Below are positions 45,601 through 57,639 of a DNA stretch of 64,000 nt, in pieces (within the stretch, counting starts at the first letter, position 1; each line of letters begins with the position of its first letter). Under the pieces are notes generated by a model. It was given only the letters and a program-made list of their open reading frames with translations. It did not search any database and was not told the DNA's origin. The translations under genes were made by a program, and so were the position numbers. Origin of the DNA: Channa striata (taxonomy: Eukaryota > Chordata > Actinopteri > Anabantiformes > Channidae); contig CM065170.1 in assembly GCA_033026295.1 (NCBI GenBank), forward strand, positions 15,944,040-16,008,039. Direction: 5' to 3'.

Positions 45601-48600
45601 GGAGAATTAGGCAGAGCATCCATTACTGCCCCATCTCGAAACACAGCAGCTGTGTTGTTGCCCAACTCCCTCCCTTTCTGCCAACTGTCAACCAACTGTC
45701 CAAGCCAACTGTCCAGCCAGCTTATTTTCAGATGACGTGTCCCTCTGTGTCAGCAGTTTAGTCACTGTGCGTTCAGCTCCATCACAGTTGACAATGTCAG
45801 GGATATGGATGTGCAGGAGGTGCTTTCAGAAGAACAGGCAAAGTGTCAAAAGCCTGTCAGTGTTGGTGCCCCATGCTGAGTGCTATAATTCAGACAGAAT
45901 CCTCTATTCATCCCCTCCTCTTTTCACTGACTTTTCTCCACCGCAGTGTTTTTCAGACGATTGTGATTATAAAGACAGTAACAGAAAGAATGAGATGCAA
46001 AAAAAGAGCACTCTGAAGATTTAGCTAGTACCTCCCCAGCTGGCTGTCCTTGGGCAGTAGCATCGAGGATGTTAGCTGTCAGTGGGGCCTTCACCCTAGT
46101 GGTGCTCTGTCAGCTTATAGGATTTTGTAATGGGACCGCATTGATCAGCAGAAATCAATTTCGCCGCAGCTTGGCTGCCCCTTTATTGAAACGTCCTTCC
46201 ACCAATCTCAGCACCCTCCCCCTTCCCCTCAGTTACACCCAAGAGCAACCATACACACATACACACACACTCCATCACTAACATCCCCTTGTTCTGCCTC
46301 TGCCTCCCTTGGCTGATGCAATCTAGGTCAGACAGCAATGAAGCTAGTAATGGAAAATAAAAGTGGTTACATAAGGCCTCTGTGCGCTTTGCACATCCAG
46401 TACCCACATCAGCAGCCATGGGATGTCAGCTGGACCATTGAAAATCAGCTTTATTTATCAAACAAGGAGGCTGTGGCAATGACATTCACTGAATAGGAGA
46501 TATGATAGAAGGTTTAGGACAGAGAGCTGCTAAAGGAAACAGTCTCTTGGTTCTTTAATTGTAAAAGCCAAGATGCAATTTATGAACAGCGTGGATTACG
46601 TTATCAAATTGAATCACTGCCGTTTGTCTGGCAGCCAGATCAGGACACAAACTAATCACACATGCCTGAAATGACCGTGTAGGTCTGTATTTTTGGAACA
46701 AGCAGACCATAATGTGAAAGAAAATGTAATCATGTATCAGACAAGATGAAACAATGTAATTATGGATTATGTAACACTATGACAAAAGTACTAGCTTTAG
46801 CCCCAGTGCATCGCTCGTCATCACTACACAATCCTGCCCCTCTTTCTTATCGCAGGGATGGATGTTGGCTTTGTGATGCAGGAGAAACGATGACCACACA
46901 CTGTGATGCCTCAGCCTTCTATAGTTTGCGTCAGCACCTCTTATGTGTAATCGCACCATCTCCCACTCGGTTCACTCCTTATATTATCTCCTCTTCACAT
47001 CTCCCTCATCTCCATCTCCCTCTCTACCGCCCACTCCCTCCCTCTCCTGTCTTTTTTCCCTCTCTTTCCCTCCCACCATTTCTCTCTTCCCGCCTGCCCT
47101 CCTCCCTGTCTTCATTCTTCCTTCCATCCCACTGCCACCACCCCCCCACCACGGCAGTTGAACAGAAATCACTCGATATGAGCTCTGCTTCTGTAGTCAT
47201 AGTTGGCTTCAAATGATGGTTTTCCAGTTGTAGTCATGCTCTTCTCCAAGACTGGGGCACTCCTCAGCCTCCCTCCCAACCCCCCAGTGACAGCATGTGT
47301 TCTCTCGGTGCTGCTGGCTGTCTCTGTGTGTTAGATAACAGGTCCTTAGATTGTTACCCCGAGCCATGGGATCACCATCTGCCCCATCACATTACTGCGT
47401 GCCTTTGTGTTCCACACACCCACATTCATTCTCTTATTCTCTTTCTATCTGGCTCTCTGAGGCATGCTATGTCATTGCTTAATCTGCATAGAGCTCCCGA
47501 GCCCCGTCCAACTCACCCCAGGACTCATTCCCCAGGACACTATGCCCTCAGTCTCCCGGACCTTCACTTTATTCTTCTCACAAATTTCATTTTGTTCATG
47601 TTTGTGTGTATATTCATCCGACTCGCCCGTGTTCTAACACCGTCTTGAGCTCCAAATCTGACAACCCCCCCCTCCAGTGGTAGCACTTCATGAATTGCCG
47701 AGGTCCTCATAGACTCTTCACCTGTCAAGAGAGTCTGATCCTTTGATAATCCTGTCTTGACAACAGCAACATGGATATTGATCCTACTGCACACATACAT
47801 GCACTGCGAACACAGCAGCCGCTGTTAGCAGCACAAGAAAAAAACACTCCTAAAGCCTCTGAATTACTACACTTCTGGGTGACCGAAAAATATTGCAAAC
47901 GTGAACGTGACAAACCAGTGCCACATACTATATAGGATGAGAGGGGACAAAAAGAGAGACTCTTCGATCCCATTCCAGCCTAACTTTCTGATAGTGGCAC
48001 CAGGAGAGCTGGGCCTTTGATTTATCCAGGCTCCTAGAAGGCTAAGTTGCACAGTGTACTGTACGTCTACATTATAGATGAATGACCATGGGTTCCCTCC
48101 CTGCAATCCCTGCTGTGCTGCACATAACGTATGCAACCTCTTCCCGGGGCTTCCCCGAGGAAGAAGGAAAACACACACTCACACGCATACACCCCCTCCC
48201 CCCTCTCCTCCTCCTCCTCTCAGCCCGCAGTGGCTGTGTTTGTCACAGGAGGCGAGGTGTATACTAAAATGATCTGAGGGCTGCTTTTCTGTCTGTGCTG
48301 ACTCATGTCTCAAGTTGCACAGTCACCAGATGCCTCTGGAGAAAAGTTATGGCCCATACAGTAATGTAAATTCTGCCACTGAACAACAAGGAAATACACT
48401 CGGCCTTCATCAGCCAAATGTTTGATTATCTCTGCTTAATCAGAGTTTGCTTTTAAGTAATTGCGTTTTTTGCTGATTAATTATGCCTCAATGATCACCC
48501 ATTCCAGGTAATGGAACAATTGACTTCCCGGAGTTCCTGACCATGATGGCCAGAAAAATGAAGGACACAGACAGTGAGGAGGAAATCCGTGAGGCTTTCC

Positions 48601-49849
48601 GGGTATTTGACAAGGTAAATATGGTTTATTATAGAACTGTTTGTTTGCTAGCCACGCTGACTTTAGGTTTTTGTTATCATTATAGTGTAAAAACTATACA
48701 CAGCGAGAGTATTACCGCTTGCTAGTAAAACCTTGTGGAAAATTTAAGTCGTCAGTTTCCAGGTTTCTGTTTGCCTAACAACTGCTGCCATGTCTGCATG
48801 TTTTTCTATCTGGTGGGAATTTTTACCTCCACAATTTGTCTACATGTGGGATTTTTAAAGTTTCACACATTTGATCCCCTGCTGCGTTTCCAGGATGGAA
48901 ATGGCTACATCAGCGCTGCAGAACTCCGTCACGTCATGACGAACCTGGGAGAGAAGCTAACGGACGAGGAGGTGGATGAAATGATCAGAGAAGCAGATAT
49001 CGATGGAGATGGACAGGTCAACTATGAAGGTAAAAACAACAAAATATAGATCGCATCGCTTTATAGGAGGCACGTACTAGAATCTCACAGCGCACAAATA
49101 GCTTTAATTTCTAGGCCATGGTGTGAGCTTTTATTAAACAGGGGGACCAAAGCGCATCACTTTCCAAGCTCAGTATTTCTCTGAGGGCAAGTGCAAGACA
49201 AGCCACCCACACATAATATTAGTTATTAGATAGGAGCTATAGATGGAGCCTGGTGAAACAGAGAGGGGAGAAAGCCATCCTTCTGAGTTATCATCAACAA
49301 TTCAGAGCTCGTACTCTTTTTTTCTTGCTGCCCTTCTCCCTCGTTCTCCCTTCTTCCTACTGTTGGTCCCTCAGCACATTACATGAGAGACTGCGCTCAT
49401 TTTCTAGAAGGTTGTTGATATCATGAACGGTCCATAAGTCTCGGCTGAAAAGTGCCCTATTTCATCATTCCCATAATACCACAGACAAATTCTAAAAATA
49501 TATAAGCTACGGATAAAGAAAGCATCGTCTTATTTTTGAGTTTGTGTGTGTGTATGCGTGTATGTGCGCGCACATATCACCAACACATTGGTTCTTAACT
49601 GTAAGCACAATGCAAGGGCTTTTTAATCAAATGGGTTTAATGAGATGAACATGGAAGCCGTTTGGAAAGGGGACACTAATTAGGATGTGTGTTCTGAACC
49701 TGCTCAAGTTGATTAAAAAATTAATAAAGCATTTACCAATTTAGCAGGTGACTGCGCTTACTGGCAACAGGCTGTGCCAAAGCCCTAAACCTGATGTCCT
49801 CTCTCTCTCTCTCTCTGCAGAGTTTGTACAGATGATGACTGCAAAGTGA
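39661..49849 (+). CDS. calm1: Calmodulin, 149 aa, six coding exons
   Basis: Exons: 39661-39663 (the ATG alone), 44255-44285, 45011-45154, 48508-48614, 48894-49029 and 49821-49849 (stop TGA 49847-49849). The sum is 450 nt, exactly 149 codons plus stop. Calmodulin is the cytosolic and nuclear Ca2+ sensor that binds kinases, phosphatases, channels and many other partners. The translation is the invariant vertebrate calmodulin. Its four EF-hand loops are [12 protein letters not shown] (21-32), [12 protein letters not shown] (57-68), [12 protein letters not shown] (94-105) and [12 protein letters not shown] (130-141), and it ends MMTAK. Exon lengths 31, 144, 107, 136 and 29 are those of vertebrate CALM genes. 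All calmodulin genes encode the same protein, so the symbol rests on synteny with kcnk13 and psmc1. An a or b duplicate cannot be assigned. Confidence 0.97.
39664..44254 (+). other. calm1: calm1 intron 1 (about 4.6 kb)
   Basis: Donor GTACGT directly after the ATG and acceptor CCACAG ending at 44254. The first 750 bases remain CpG-rich. Further on there is a perfect 16-bp-arm inverted repeat at 43314-43348, and short frames with no family resemblance. Long first introns after an ATG-only exon are usual in CALM genes. Confidence 0.85.
43314..43348. repeat. Perfect inverted repeat, 16-bp arms, 3-base loop
   Basis: CTCATGTTGGGCTATG at 43314-43329 is followed by CGT and then its exact reverse complement CATAGCCCAACATGAG at 43333-43348. 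As RNA it would form a stable hairpin. It is too short for a typical microRNA precursor and has no extended pairing outside the arms. Confidence 0.95.
45155..48507 (+). other. calm1: calm1 intron 3 (about 3.4 kb)
   Basis: Donor GTCAGT and acceptor ATTCCAG. It contains a long pyrimidine-rich tract at 46970-47150 and smaller C- and CT-rich runs near 48190-48225. These explain the long S/P/L-rich open frames. No exon was recognised. Confidence 0.8.
49030..49820 (+). other. calm1: calm1 intron 5 ending in a CT microsatellite
   Basis: Donor GTAAAA. The acceptor is reached through a (CT)n run at 49800-49816 followed by GCAG. As in the last psmc1 intron, the dinucleotide repeat supplies the pyrimidine tract. 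Confidence 0.85.
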
Positions 49850-50900
49850 AGCTTGCTCGCCCCGTCCTGTGCCCTCTTAGAAGAAAAAAAAAAAGGAAAA
49901 AAAAACAACAACAACAATGTTTTACTTACCTCTTGGGAAAAAAGTTCATTTATTCATACTGTTTCTGTATAGAAAATAATTGAATGTTGAAATAAAATAT
50001 CCTTCTGTCCACACAGGAAAAATATAAAAATATACAAAAAATATCTGCATGAAAATGATGGTTAGTGATCCTGTCCCCTCCCCCCGGAAATCAGTTTAGC
50101 ATCAGTACTTAACAAGTAAAAATAATAACAACAAACCCTGTAACTACTACCTTCAGACTAAAGCAAAAGCATTTGGCGAACTCCTTCCAGTTCCATTTGC
50201 TAGTGATAAATGTCGGGGCTGGCCATCTCTTCTTTCTCTCTCTGTTTTCTGTTCTTCATGCATGCAGCTTGAGACCGGAGCACTAACCCCCCCGCCCCCA
50301 TCCCTCCTCCGGGCTACCAGAGCGTGCTGATTCCACTATAAGCTGTCCTCTTGTTGGTTTGGTACAGTTTTTTTGTATTTGGAGAGGAACTCTGTACTGT
50401 TAAGATGAGAGAATATATCAGGTTCTAGCTCAAGCGTTAAAAGTGGAATGGGACTTAATTGTATGCTAGATAAAAAGAGAAAAAAATAATGTACAAAAAA
50501 AAAATACATTTTCAAATGTTTGGCATGTTCTTTTGTTTTTGTTATGTTATTTGGATGGCCATTTTAGTAGTTGTGCGTCCTGCCCTGTTAAAGGAGGGGG
50601 GGACTTAAAAGAGTCTTACAGTGAGCTTCTATTTTTCTTTTTCTTTTTTTCTTTTTTCGCTGAGATGGAGTGTCTGTCCTCTTTTCTTGCAAGAGAGAAT
50701 CACTGGCCTTCACTTTTCTTTTTCTTCTGTTTCTCAACTCAGATAAGAGCATAGTGAGGGGTGTACGCAGCGCTTGCTGTTGAGGAGTGCACCAGTTTTC
50801 GCAACTGTTCATCTGAGTTCAGTTTACATTCATTCCAAGTTGTACATGCTAGTCTTTTTTTTTTTTTTTCAAATAAAAGACCATGAACTTTATCATGTCT
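49850..50900 (+). terminator. calm1: calm1 3'UTR with two poly(A) signals
   Basis: After the stop, AATAAA occurs at 49991-49996 and again at 50872-50877. Using the first gives a 3'UTR of roughly 150 bases, the second about 1.04 kb. The distal signal is followed by a T-rich stretch, TTATGTCATTTTTCTTATG. A/T-rich words fill the region between. CALM1 genes in mammals are known for short and long 3'UTR forms, so both are plausible here. Confidence 0.75.
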
Positions 50901-51245
50901 TATGTCATTTTTCTTATGCTCGGTTGTGAAAATAATCTATATTGACAGCATAACAAGTCTGTATGTTGTTTTCCAAGAAGACATAATAAATGAATATATG
51001 CACCGCTCTTGCCATGTGCAGTGTCATTTGGTGATGATGAGCAGAGGAAGCGGGAGTCCGTGTACTACATGGCAGTGAGGTTATAGAGAGCATAAGCTGC
51101 AGACGGGGAGGGAGAAGCAGCGCAGTGGGTTTGCTTTCGTGCTCAGCTGTGGCGGTACATCCATATCTGTGACGCCTCTCTTCTCTCTCCAGACCGAGCT
51201 GGTTGCTAGGCAACAGGAACATGCTCTAACTGGGATGTTGGGCCT

Positions 51246-51278
<33 letters not shown>

Positions 51279-53999
51279 AAAAGGCAAGTGGGAGTTTGAA
51301 TAAACCCTGCTGCTTCTGTCGATGACTGTGTTGGCTTGTCCTAGTAAGGCAAACCGGGCCACAATACTGTTGCTGTGTGCAGTCTGAAAACAGTGCGAGG
51401 ACAGACAGGCAGGAAGACCTCCCCAGCACCGTGTTACCAAAATGTCTAAAAGTAAAGTAAGAGCTGAGCCGTTTTACTATATTTGGACTGTAATTTGACC
51501 GTGTTTGGAAGGGAGCAAAGAACCTCACATGACTCTCCACCTTCCTGACCACATATAGGGCAAGATCCAGCATGAACTGAACTGTACCATTCATCTTACA
51601 TTCTTGCATCTTGCATTCCTCATACACCCATTATCTGTGCGCATCTGTTTTAAATTACGTGCCATTTAGCCACTGCGGAATGAGCCTTGCCGACATTTAT
51701 CAGATAAACTGAATTTCAATGAAGGAAAGGGTAGGTAACGAGAAACAGAGTGAGACACCTGCCCAACTACTGCTAAAAACTGGCATGGGATACATACTTC
51801 ACTTACTTTCCTTTTAGACATCCCTAAATTATAGTTATGATGTTTTATTTTGAAAGACATCAGTCAAACTGACAGACTCAGCAGTGCTTCCTCGCCCTCC
51901 CTGCAGCAGCAGACGAGCCAATAGGAACTGGAGTAAAGCTGACTGACAGCTGGGACTGAAGCTGTGCAGTTCTTTGGGTCAGGTGCAAAACTCACAAGAT
52001 TAAAAAAAACAAGATTAAAAAAAACATATGAATAAGTAAGACTTAGATTATACTGCATGTACAACTTGTAGAAAACGTTGTTACTAATAATGACTAGATT
52101 TTCATCCAAATTACAATTATGAAGAAACACAATATATTTCAAATATTACCACACACATTTGCATACTGCCCTTGTTTTAAAAATATACAGAAAAAAACAG
52201 CACCCCAAAAGTGAAATATGGTAGAGAGACCTTCCTGTTTTTGGATCTGCTCTGCTGCTGCTGGGGAAGGACAAAAATTACAAAAGCTACTAATGACAAT
52301 GTCAGAAAGGGTGGACGAGCTGAAGCTCCAAACATGTTGGATGGAAATCTAGAGTGGCTCAGACCTTAACTCTAACAGAGTCCATACTAGACCGTCTGTG
52401 TGCTCTGAACGTACAACCATTCATCCGAGAACCATCTTATTTGTGCAGGGGAGTGGCACCCGTTTGGTTTATTGCCACATTGCACTGATGCCTGTTTAAG
52501 ATAAATAGCCACTATTTTGTTCAATGCCTATAACAGAAGTGCCTGAGGCAACAGAGATTGACAAGTTAAGGACAAATAATTATTACCTGTCTTTCTCTTT
52601 CCTTGCCTAAGTAACAAAGGGTGGCTACTTTTTAACCTGTTTGAATGTGACGTTTTGAAATACTTCACATACTGCCAAAGGTGGTTTGATCAATTACTAT
52701 CAGTTGCTTGGCAACCTTGTATGCACACAGAGGTCAAAGTTGAATTTAGTTGAACTTTAACCGTTGCCGGTGTAACGAGGAGCTGCGGTTCCAGTAGAAA
52801 CCAAAGCGTGTGCAGACGTCAGAATGGAGGAACAGATTTGTCTGAATTCTCGGATTGTAGGCCATGAGTTCAGGTGTGTTTTGATTCATTGTTCAGTAGG
52901 TAGTTAACAGACTGCGTATAATCATCAATTTATTTTTCCATTAATAGCTCTACAGATCCATCAGGGTCAACACAGACAGGCAACTATACACGCTCACATT
53001 CACCAGTTCAGCTAAACAGCTGGTTGCACAGTGGGCCCAAGAATCCAAGCTGTCTTGACTAGGTAAGTATGTGGCCTTGGTCAAAGTGATTTAAAAGCAG
53101 AGGTTAGTGAGTCCTTGTGCACTTGGCTCGTGTCAGAATGACTTCAGTGCTGCACTGACAAACAGGAGCTCGCCAAATTAGGTGGCAGTTGTTGAGACCT
53201 TGCTGACTGAAGCTGAAGGCATGTGATTGACTGAAAGGTCAGGAGGAGGGCACGGGTGACACTACCGTTATTGTAACGTGACGACGGTGACTATGAAAGA
53301 AGTGACATCAAATGGAAGTTTCACAGGAATGCCTCGACACAATTCAGATAGTTTTGCAAAAGTGTCAAGTTCTAAAGAGAAATTTTAGTAAAAGATTTTT
53401 ATAGTAAAAAATGAATAAAACAAGAATGATTAAGCTTTACTGTATTTATTAATGTGGTTTTTAAAATTCGTATTGGTTTCTTTATTGAATGCTTCCACAT
53501 GGCTTTGCAAAATAGAAACCAATTTGTCTTCAACTCTGCCACTGTGCGCTGCGGCTCGAGGTCTCTCTCTACAGTCTGCAGAGAGTCTCCGTTTCCAACC
53601 ACAGCAGATATTTGTGACACTTAACACCCTGTCATTACAGCATTAGACATTATAAACGCTCTGACAGACACACGGTGCACAGTAGGTGCCTGTCAACCCT
53701 ATAGACACAAGGATGTGCGCTTACAAAGAATAAGTGCAGCAACTAAGACAGGACAAGCCTTCGCATTTAGTGCGTGACTCCGCTCGTGCTGCTTGTCGTG
53801 CCAACTGCGAGGCACAAGTAAAAAACACCCGCTCAACCAATTGGTAGAAAGGGCGTGGTTTCAACACTGAGGCTGAAAAAGGCCTTCCCTCCTCTCAGGG
53901 GAGGAAAGGACACCTGAGCACCCTGGGGGTTAAATTAAGAACATCAATATTTCAAGTGTAAATGAAGCAGCACACTGCAGAGGCAGTAATGTGAGAGGG
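50901..53999. other. Intergenic DNA downstream of calm1, no gene recognised
   Basis: Contains a 31-base T run at 51247-51277. A poor match to the SINE-like family lies near 52970-53025 (CTCACATTCACCAGTTCAGC). In human the convergent neighbour is TTC7B; no TPR-type coding exon was recognised on the minus strand. Confidence 0.45.
51247..51277. repeat. Poly(T) run of 31 bases
   Basis: Uninterrupted homopolymer. It creates a lysine-run frame on the opposite strand that is not a gene. Confidence 0.9.
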
Positions 54000-54104
54000 A
54001 TTGACCGGGCAGAAGTATCATGTGTCAGCACCCCTGGAAAGAACAGGCAGACTTATGATACGGCCGAGGGGTGTGTGTCTCCGTCTGTGTCTATGAGAGC
54101 GCGT

Positions 54105-54145
54105 GTATCCTGCATGCGTGTGTGTGCGTGTGTGTGCGTGTGCGG
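54105..54145. repeat. Imperfect GT-rich microsatellite
   Basis: GCGTGTGTGTGCGTGTGTGT-type alternating purine-pyrimidine stretch with scattered C interruptions. Confidence 0.8.
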
Positions 54146-54277
54146 GTGTAGACAGGGCAGGTAAGCAGTGACATGGAACCTTGTTTGTTGGTGGAGTGTC
54201 CAGCTGTATTAGGAAGTTAAGGAAGTATGTGAAGTGAGTGGAGCCAGTTACACAATTGGTGTGAGAAAGCTTCTGGT

Positions 54278-54490
54278 ACACACACACACACACACACGTT
54301 TCTCTTTCTATATCTGTGAGGACACTCATTGACATACAATCCCTAACCCTAATTCTAACCCTGATCCTAAAAGCCAGTCTTCACCCTGAAAAAGCCTTTT
54401 GAGGTTGTGTGGACCAGCTAAAATGTCCTCACAACAACGGTTATGAAACAAAACGTGTCCACAGACGGCTATAAAGACCCACACACACAT
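54278..54490. repeat. CA microsatellite plus associated interspersed repeat
   Basis: A (CA)n run at 54278-54297 is followed by GTGAGGACACTCATTGACAT, CCCTAACCCTAATTCTAACC, GATCCTAAAAGCCAGTCTTC, GTGGACCAGCTAAAATGTCC and TCACAACAAC. This word order belongs to a repeat found next to CA tracts in many fish genomes. The CCCTAA words are part of it and are not telomeric. Confidence 0.7.
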
Positions 54491-54617
54491 TACACTGGGT
54501 TTAAGGGGCATGTTCATGTAAAGGTGGCATCATTTTACAGGAATGGACCAATTCTGCTCGAGGTAAAGGTACAAAGTCTGAACCCCTGTAACACCCAACA
54601 GCAGAGGCGACCTTTTA

Positions 54618-54652
54618 CGTACACACACACACACACACACAAACACACACAC
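54618..54652. repeat. (CA)n microsatellite
   Basis: CA dinucleotide run with one AAAC interruption. Confidence 0.9.
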
Positions 54653-55779
54653 TATCTGCTTGAAAGTTTCTGTGTGTTTCGTGCAGGTATGGACATCGCC
54701 TGCGGCAGCACAAACGCCTTCCTCATTTCTGTATTTGCTCTTTTTCCTTTAAAGGAGCTGTTATTTCTCTGTATTATTCATTCTAAAAAAGCACACACCT
54801 ACAGTAATTAGCTTGTATGGATTTAGCCATAATGTTTTTGCAGCCTCGCTGCTTATTATGGGCCTTGGAGGGTCGTTTTCACCGTGTTGTGCTAATGACG
54901 ACTGTAGAGGTGGTGGAGCAACACACCACAGGGGGTTTGGCTGTTCTTGCTCCTCATACTCTGCAATGCAGCGTGTGTGTGTCCCCCCCCCAACCACCAC
55001 CACCACCACCACGACCACCATCCCAGCAATCCCAGCTAAGCTCCCCTCTAAATCAGTCCCGGAGTCTTTTCAATTACTGGGAGCAGCGTGGGTCTCTCTC
55101 TAAGTCTTTCTCTCAACCCACTAATAGCACCATATCTCACTTTTTTAATCCCCCTCACGCTGTCATTCCCTCCGTCTTGATTTCGCAGTCTGTCTCCCTC
55201 TCTTGTCCTCTCCAGCTCTCTTTCCTCCTCATTTACCTTGCTCTCTCATCTCTGCCTGCGCCATTTGTCTTACTGTGCATTTTCATTTTTATGGACTCCA
55301 ATCACTCATCTCGTTTTTTTCTTCTTCCTCCTTCAGTTGTCTTTACAGTGCATCAGTGTCACCATCTTTGGGCTTTTCCTCATCTGTGCCAGGCCTCCCT
55401 CTATTTACCTAGAAGAATAGGCTCATCCATCTTTGATTGTTGTGAAATATTACGGCGGTGTCACGACAACCAAGCCTCCCTGAACCTCATGCAATATTCA
55501 GAGGCGATGATATAAGATTCCTTCTAATGAAAGAAACAGCAGGAAATACAAACAGCCCTTTAATAACAGCCTGGCAGAACAGCCTGCTCCCTATTGAGTG
55601 ACTGTTTGTGGCCAGAAGCTGAGACACTACGTACATCAATGTCAGGCCTCAGGGGCCTCCATGGGGCCCTGCTGCACCACAGAGATTGTCTGCGTAAGAT
55701 TATCAACATCATAGGGACAATTTGTAACATGAACATCCAAATACAGTAATGCAAACCCTCTATTGGATTATACATATGA
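54653..55779. other. Intergenic DNA, no gene recognised
   Basis: A long open frame (54817-55515) crosses CCACCACC runs and pyrimidine-rich DNA. It has no domain resemblance and no coding-like periodicity that I can see. The part at 54690-54900 is more complex in sequence and could be a noncoding element. Confidence 0.4.
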
Positions 55780-55990
55780 CCTGACCACTTCATTAGGTAC
55801 ACTTATACAATCTCATGCAATCCAACACAGCAGCTCTGCCATGGATTGTCATTTTACAGTGTTATAATTTCTCAATTGTAAGTTGAAACACATTCTGTGT
55901 TTATGTGTTTATTATTGAGATCATGGATTGTAGTGGAGTCCTACTGGGTGCATTATAATAGGAAGAGGTTTTAATATTTGGCCCCTACAA
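55780..55990 (+). repeat. Non-autonomous teleost repeat related to Tc1-like ends
   Basis: The copy starts CCACTTCATTAGGTACACTT and continues ATGCAATCCAACACAGCAGC, TCTGCCATGGATTGTC and TTCTCAATTGTAAGTTGAAA. It runs out near TTTTAATATTTGGCCCC. I recognise this order from a common fish repeat. The 'ttaggtacac' start resembles the terminal repeat of the Tc1-like family present at 9785-10430. Confidence 0.65.
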
Positions 55991-57603
55991 TCATTTTAAA
56001 TAGGGTGGCCAAAGCAAGAGGCCAGCGAGACACTTAGAACAAATGCACAAACCTGCCAACAAACACACGCTGTTCATATGTAAGCAGAAGGGGAAGGGGT
56101 GTGGTGGGTGTGGAGTGGCTGCAGTGGCAGCTCTTTCCTCCTAACCCCCCACCCCACCCCGTCCCCAGGACTGGAAAAAACATCTTGAGAAAGATCAATG
56201 CAGAGAGACCAATCCACAGAGACAGGATGACAGAGAGGGAATGAGGAAAACGGGGGAGAGGGAGGGGAAAAAAGAGGCAGAGGGGTCGAGGGAGGAGCGG
56301 GGGGAGGATGTCAAAGAGAAAATGCTGAGCTGGGATCCTCTTGCCAGGGATTTCCTCCCTCTGATGTATATCCCCCCACCCCTTTTTTTTTTTACTGCAA
56401 CGTAATCATTCCTGGGCTCATCGCACATTCCCTGCCAATGCCGAGCACTGCACACCGCTACCTCCACTTCAAAACACTTGTGCTGCTGCTGCAGCAGACC
56501 TACCGAGCCTTGTCCTGCCCCATCCTAACCCCTACAGACTGGCACCAGCCTGACACAAGAGGGTAAGGAATGACGACAGAAGGGGGGGTTGGGAAGGTGG
56601 TGCGGTGGGGATGAAATAGGGGCCAGTTTTGCAGAGGCAATGCGGAGGCAATACGATGCAAATGCAACATAATGCAGTGGTGCTGGGGGAGGCACTGCAG
56701 ATGAGACAGGGCAAGGACGTCCAAGAGGAGGGTGCTTTTCCGAGACCTGCCACAGGGACGCAGATGCGGCTTGGAGAGGCACTCTTGACCTTGACGAACA
56801 AACAGTTAATCATAAGTTACATATTAGTACGCAGTGGAAATGCGCAACAGTAGCTGCAAATGAAAGGCAGAATACTCCCCTGTGCCACAGAACAGATTTG
56901 TTTGGCAACTTTGACGGATAAAACCCCGGGCGTACTACTTCTCCTTCCCCCAAATATGCACATACACATCAACGTGCATGCTCGCATAACAATCCACACG
57001 CACACACGCCTAACCTTTTAATTATTCATTGCCAATATACGCACCGTCTGAACAAAACACAAACGGCTCAAATGTACCTTGACACAAAAGGAGTCATTAC
57101 TGCAAATAGGCTGGGGTTTAGGTAATGTAGACATGGCAATCTATGCTGATGCAGTTCGGAGTAATACAATTATCAGAAGTAATCTTGTTTCAAGTCTGTT
57201 CAACTGCGTACAGACAGAGTCAGAGAGCCACAACACCGCTCCCTCTTCCCTCTCGCTGAACAAGTCTGGAGAATGTTCCCTTATATGTTAACATCCTCTT
57301 TTTCTGATTTAATAATTCAATAAAGCTAAACTTAAAATGCCCTGTGCTCTCTCAGGGCTGCCAGGAACAATTCAATTAGCTAGACTATTTGTTGTGACAG
57401 CCTGGTTTGTGCTTAGATCCTATTTGTTGGCCATGTTTGTGTAACCCCTCAGCCCCAACAGGGCCCCTCTGTCCCCCTCATTTCTTTCTGTCAGCTCATC
57501 CTGCCTTGACAGTCTGTTGGAGTGTTAGGAAAGCTGAGGTAACTAGCCGACTCAGACTTTTCTGTCCTGTTATGATGAGCCGAGGGCCACAGTTTTTGCT
57601 GTG

Positions 57604-57639
<36 letters not shown>

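Noticed and set aside
46746..47216. 156-codon open frame inside calm1 intron 3
   Set aside because: Arises from the pyrimidine-rich tract, and it lies inside an intron defined by good splice sites and exact exon lengths.
54335..54362. Interstitial telomeric repeat
   Set aside because: The CCCTAA words are few and imperfect and belong to a wider interspersed repeat.
54817..55515. 232-codon open frame on the + strand
   Set aside because: Low-complexity proline and serine runs from CCACCACC and CT-rich DNA; no domain, no splice context, no known neighbour expected here.
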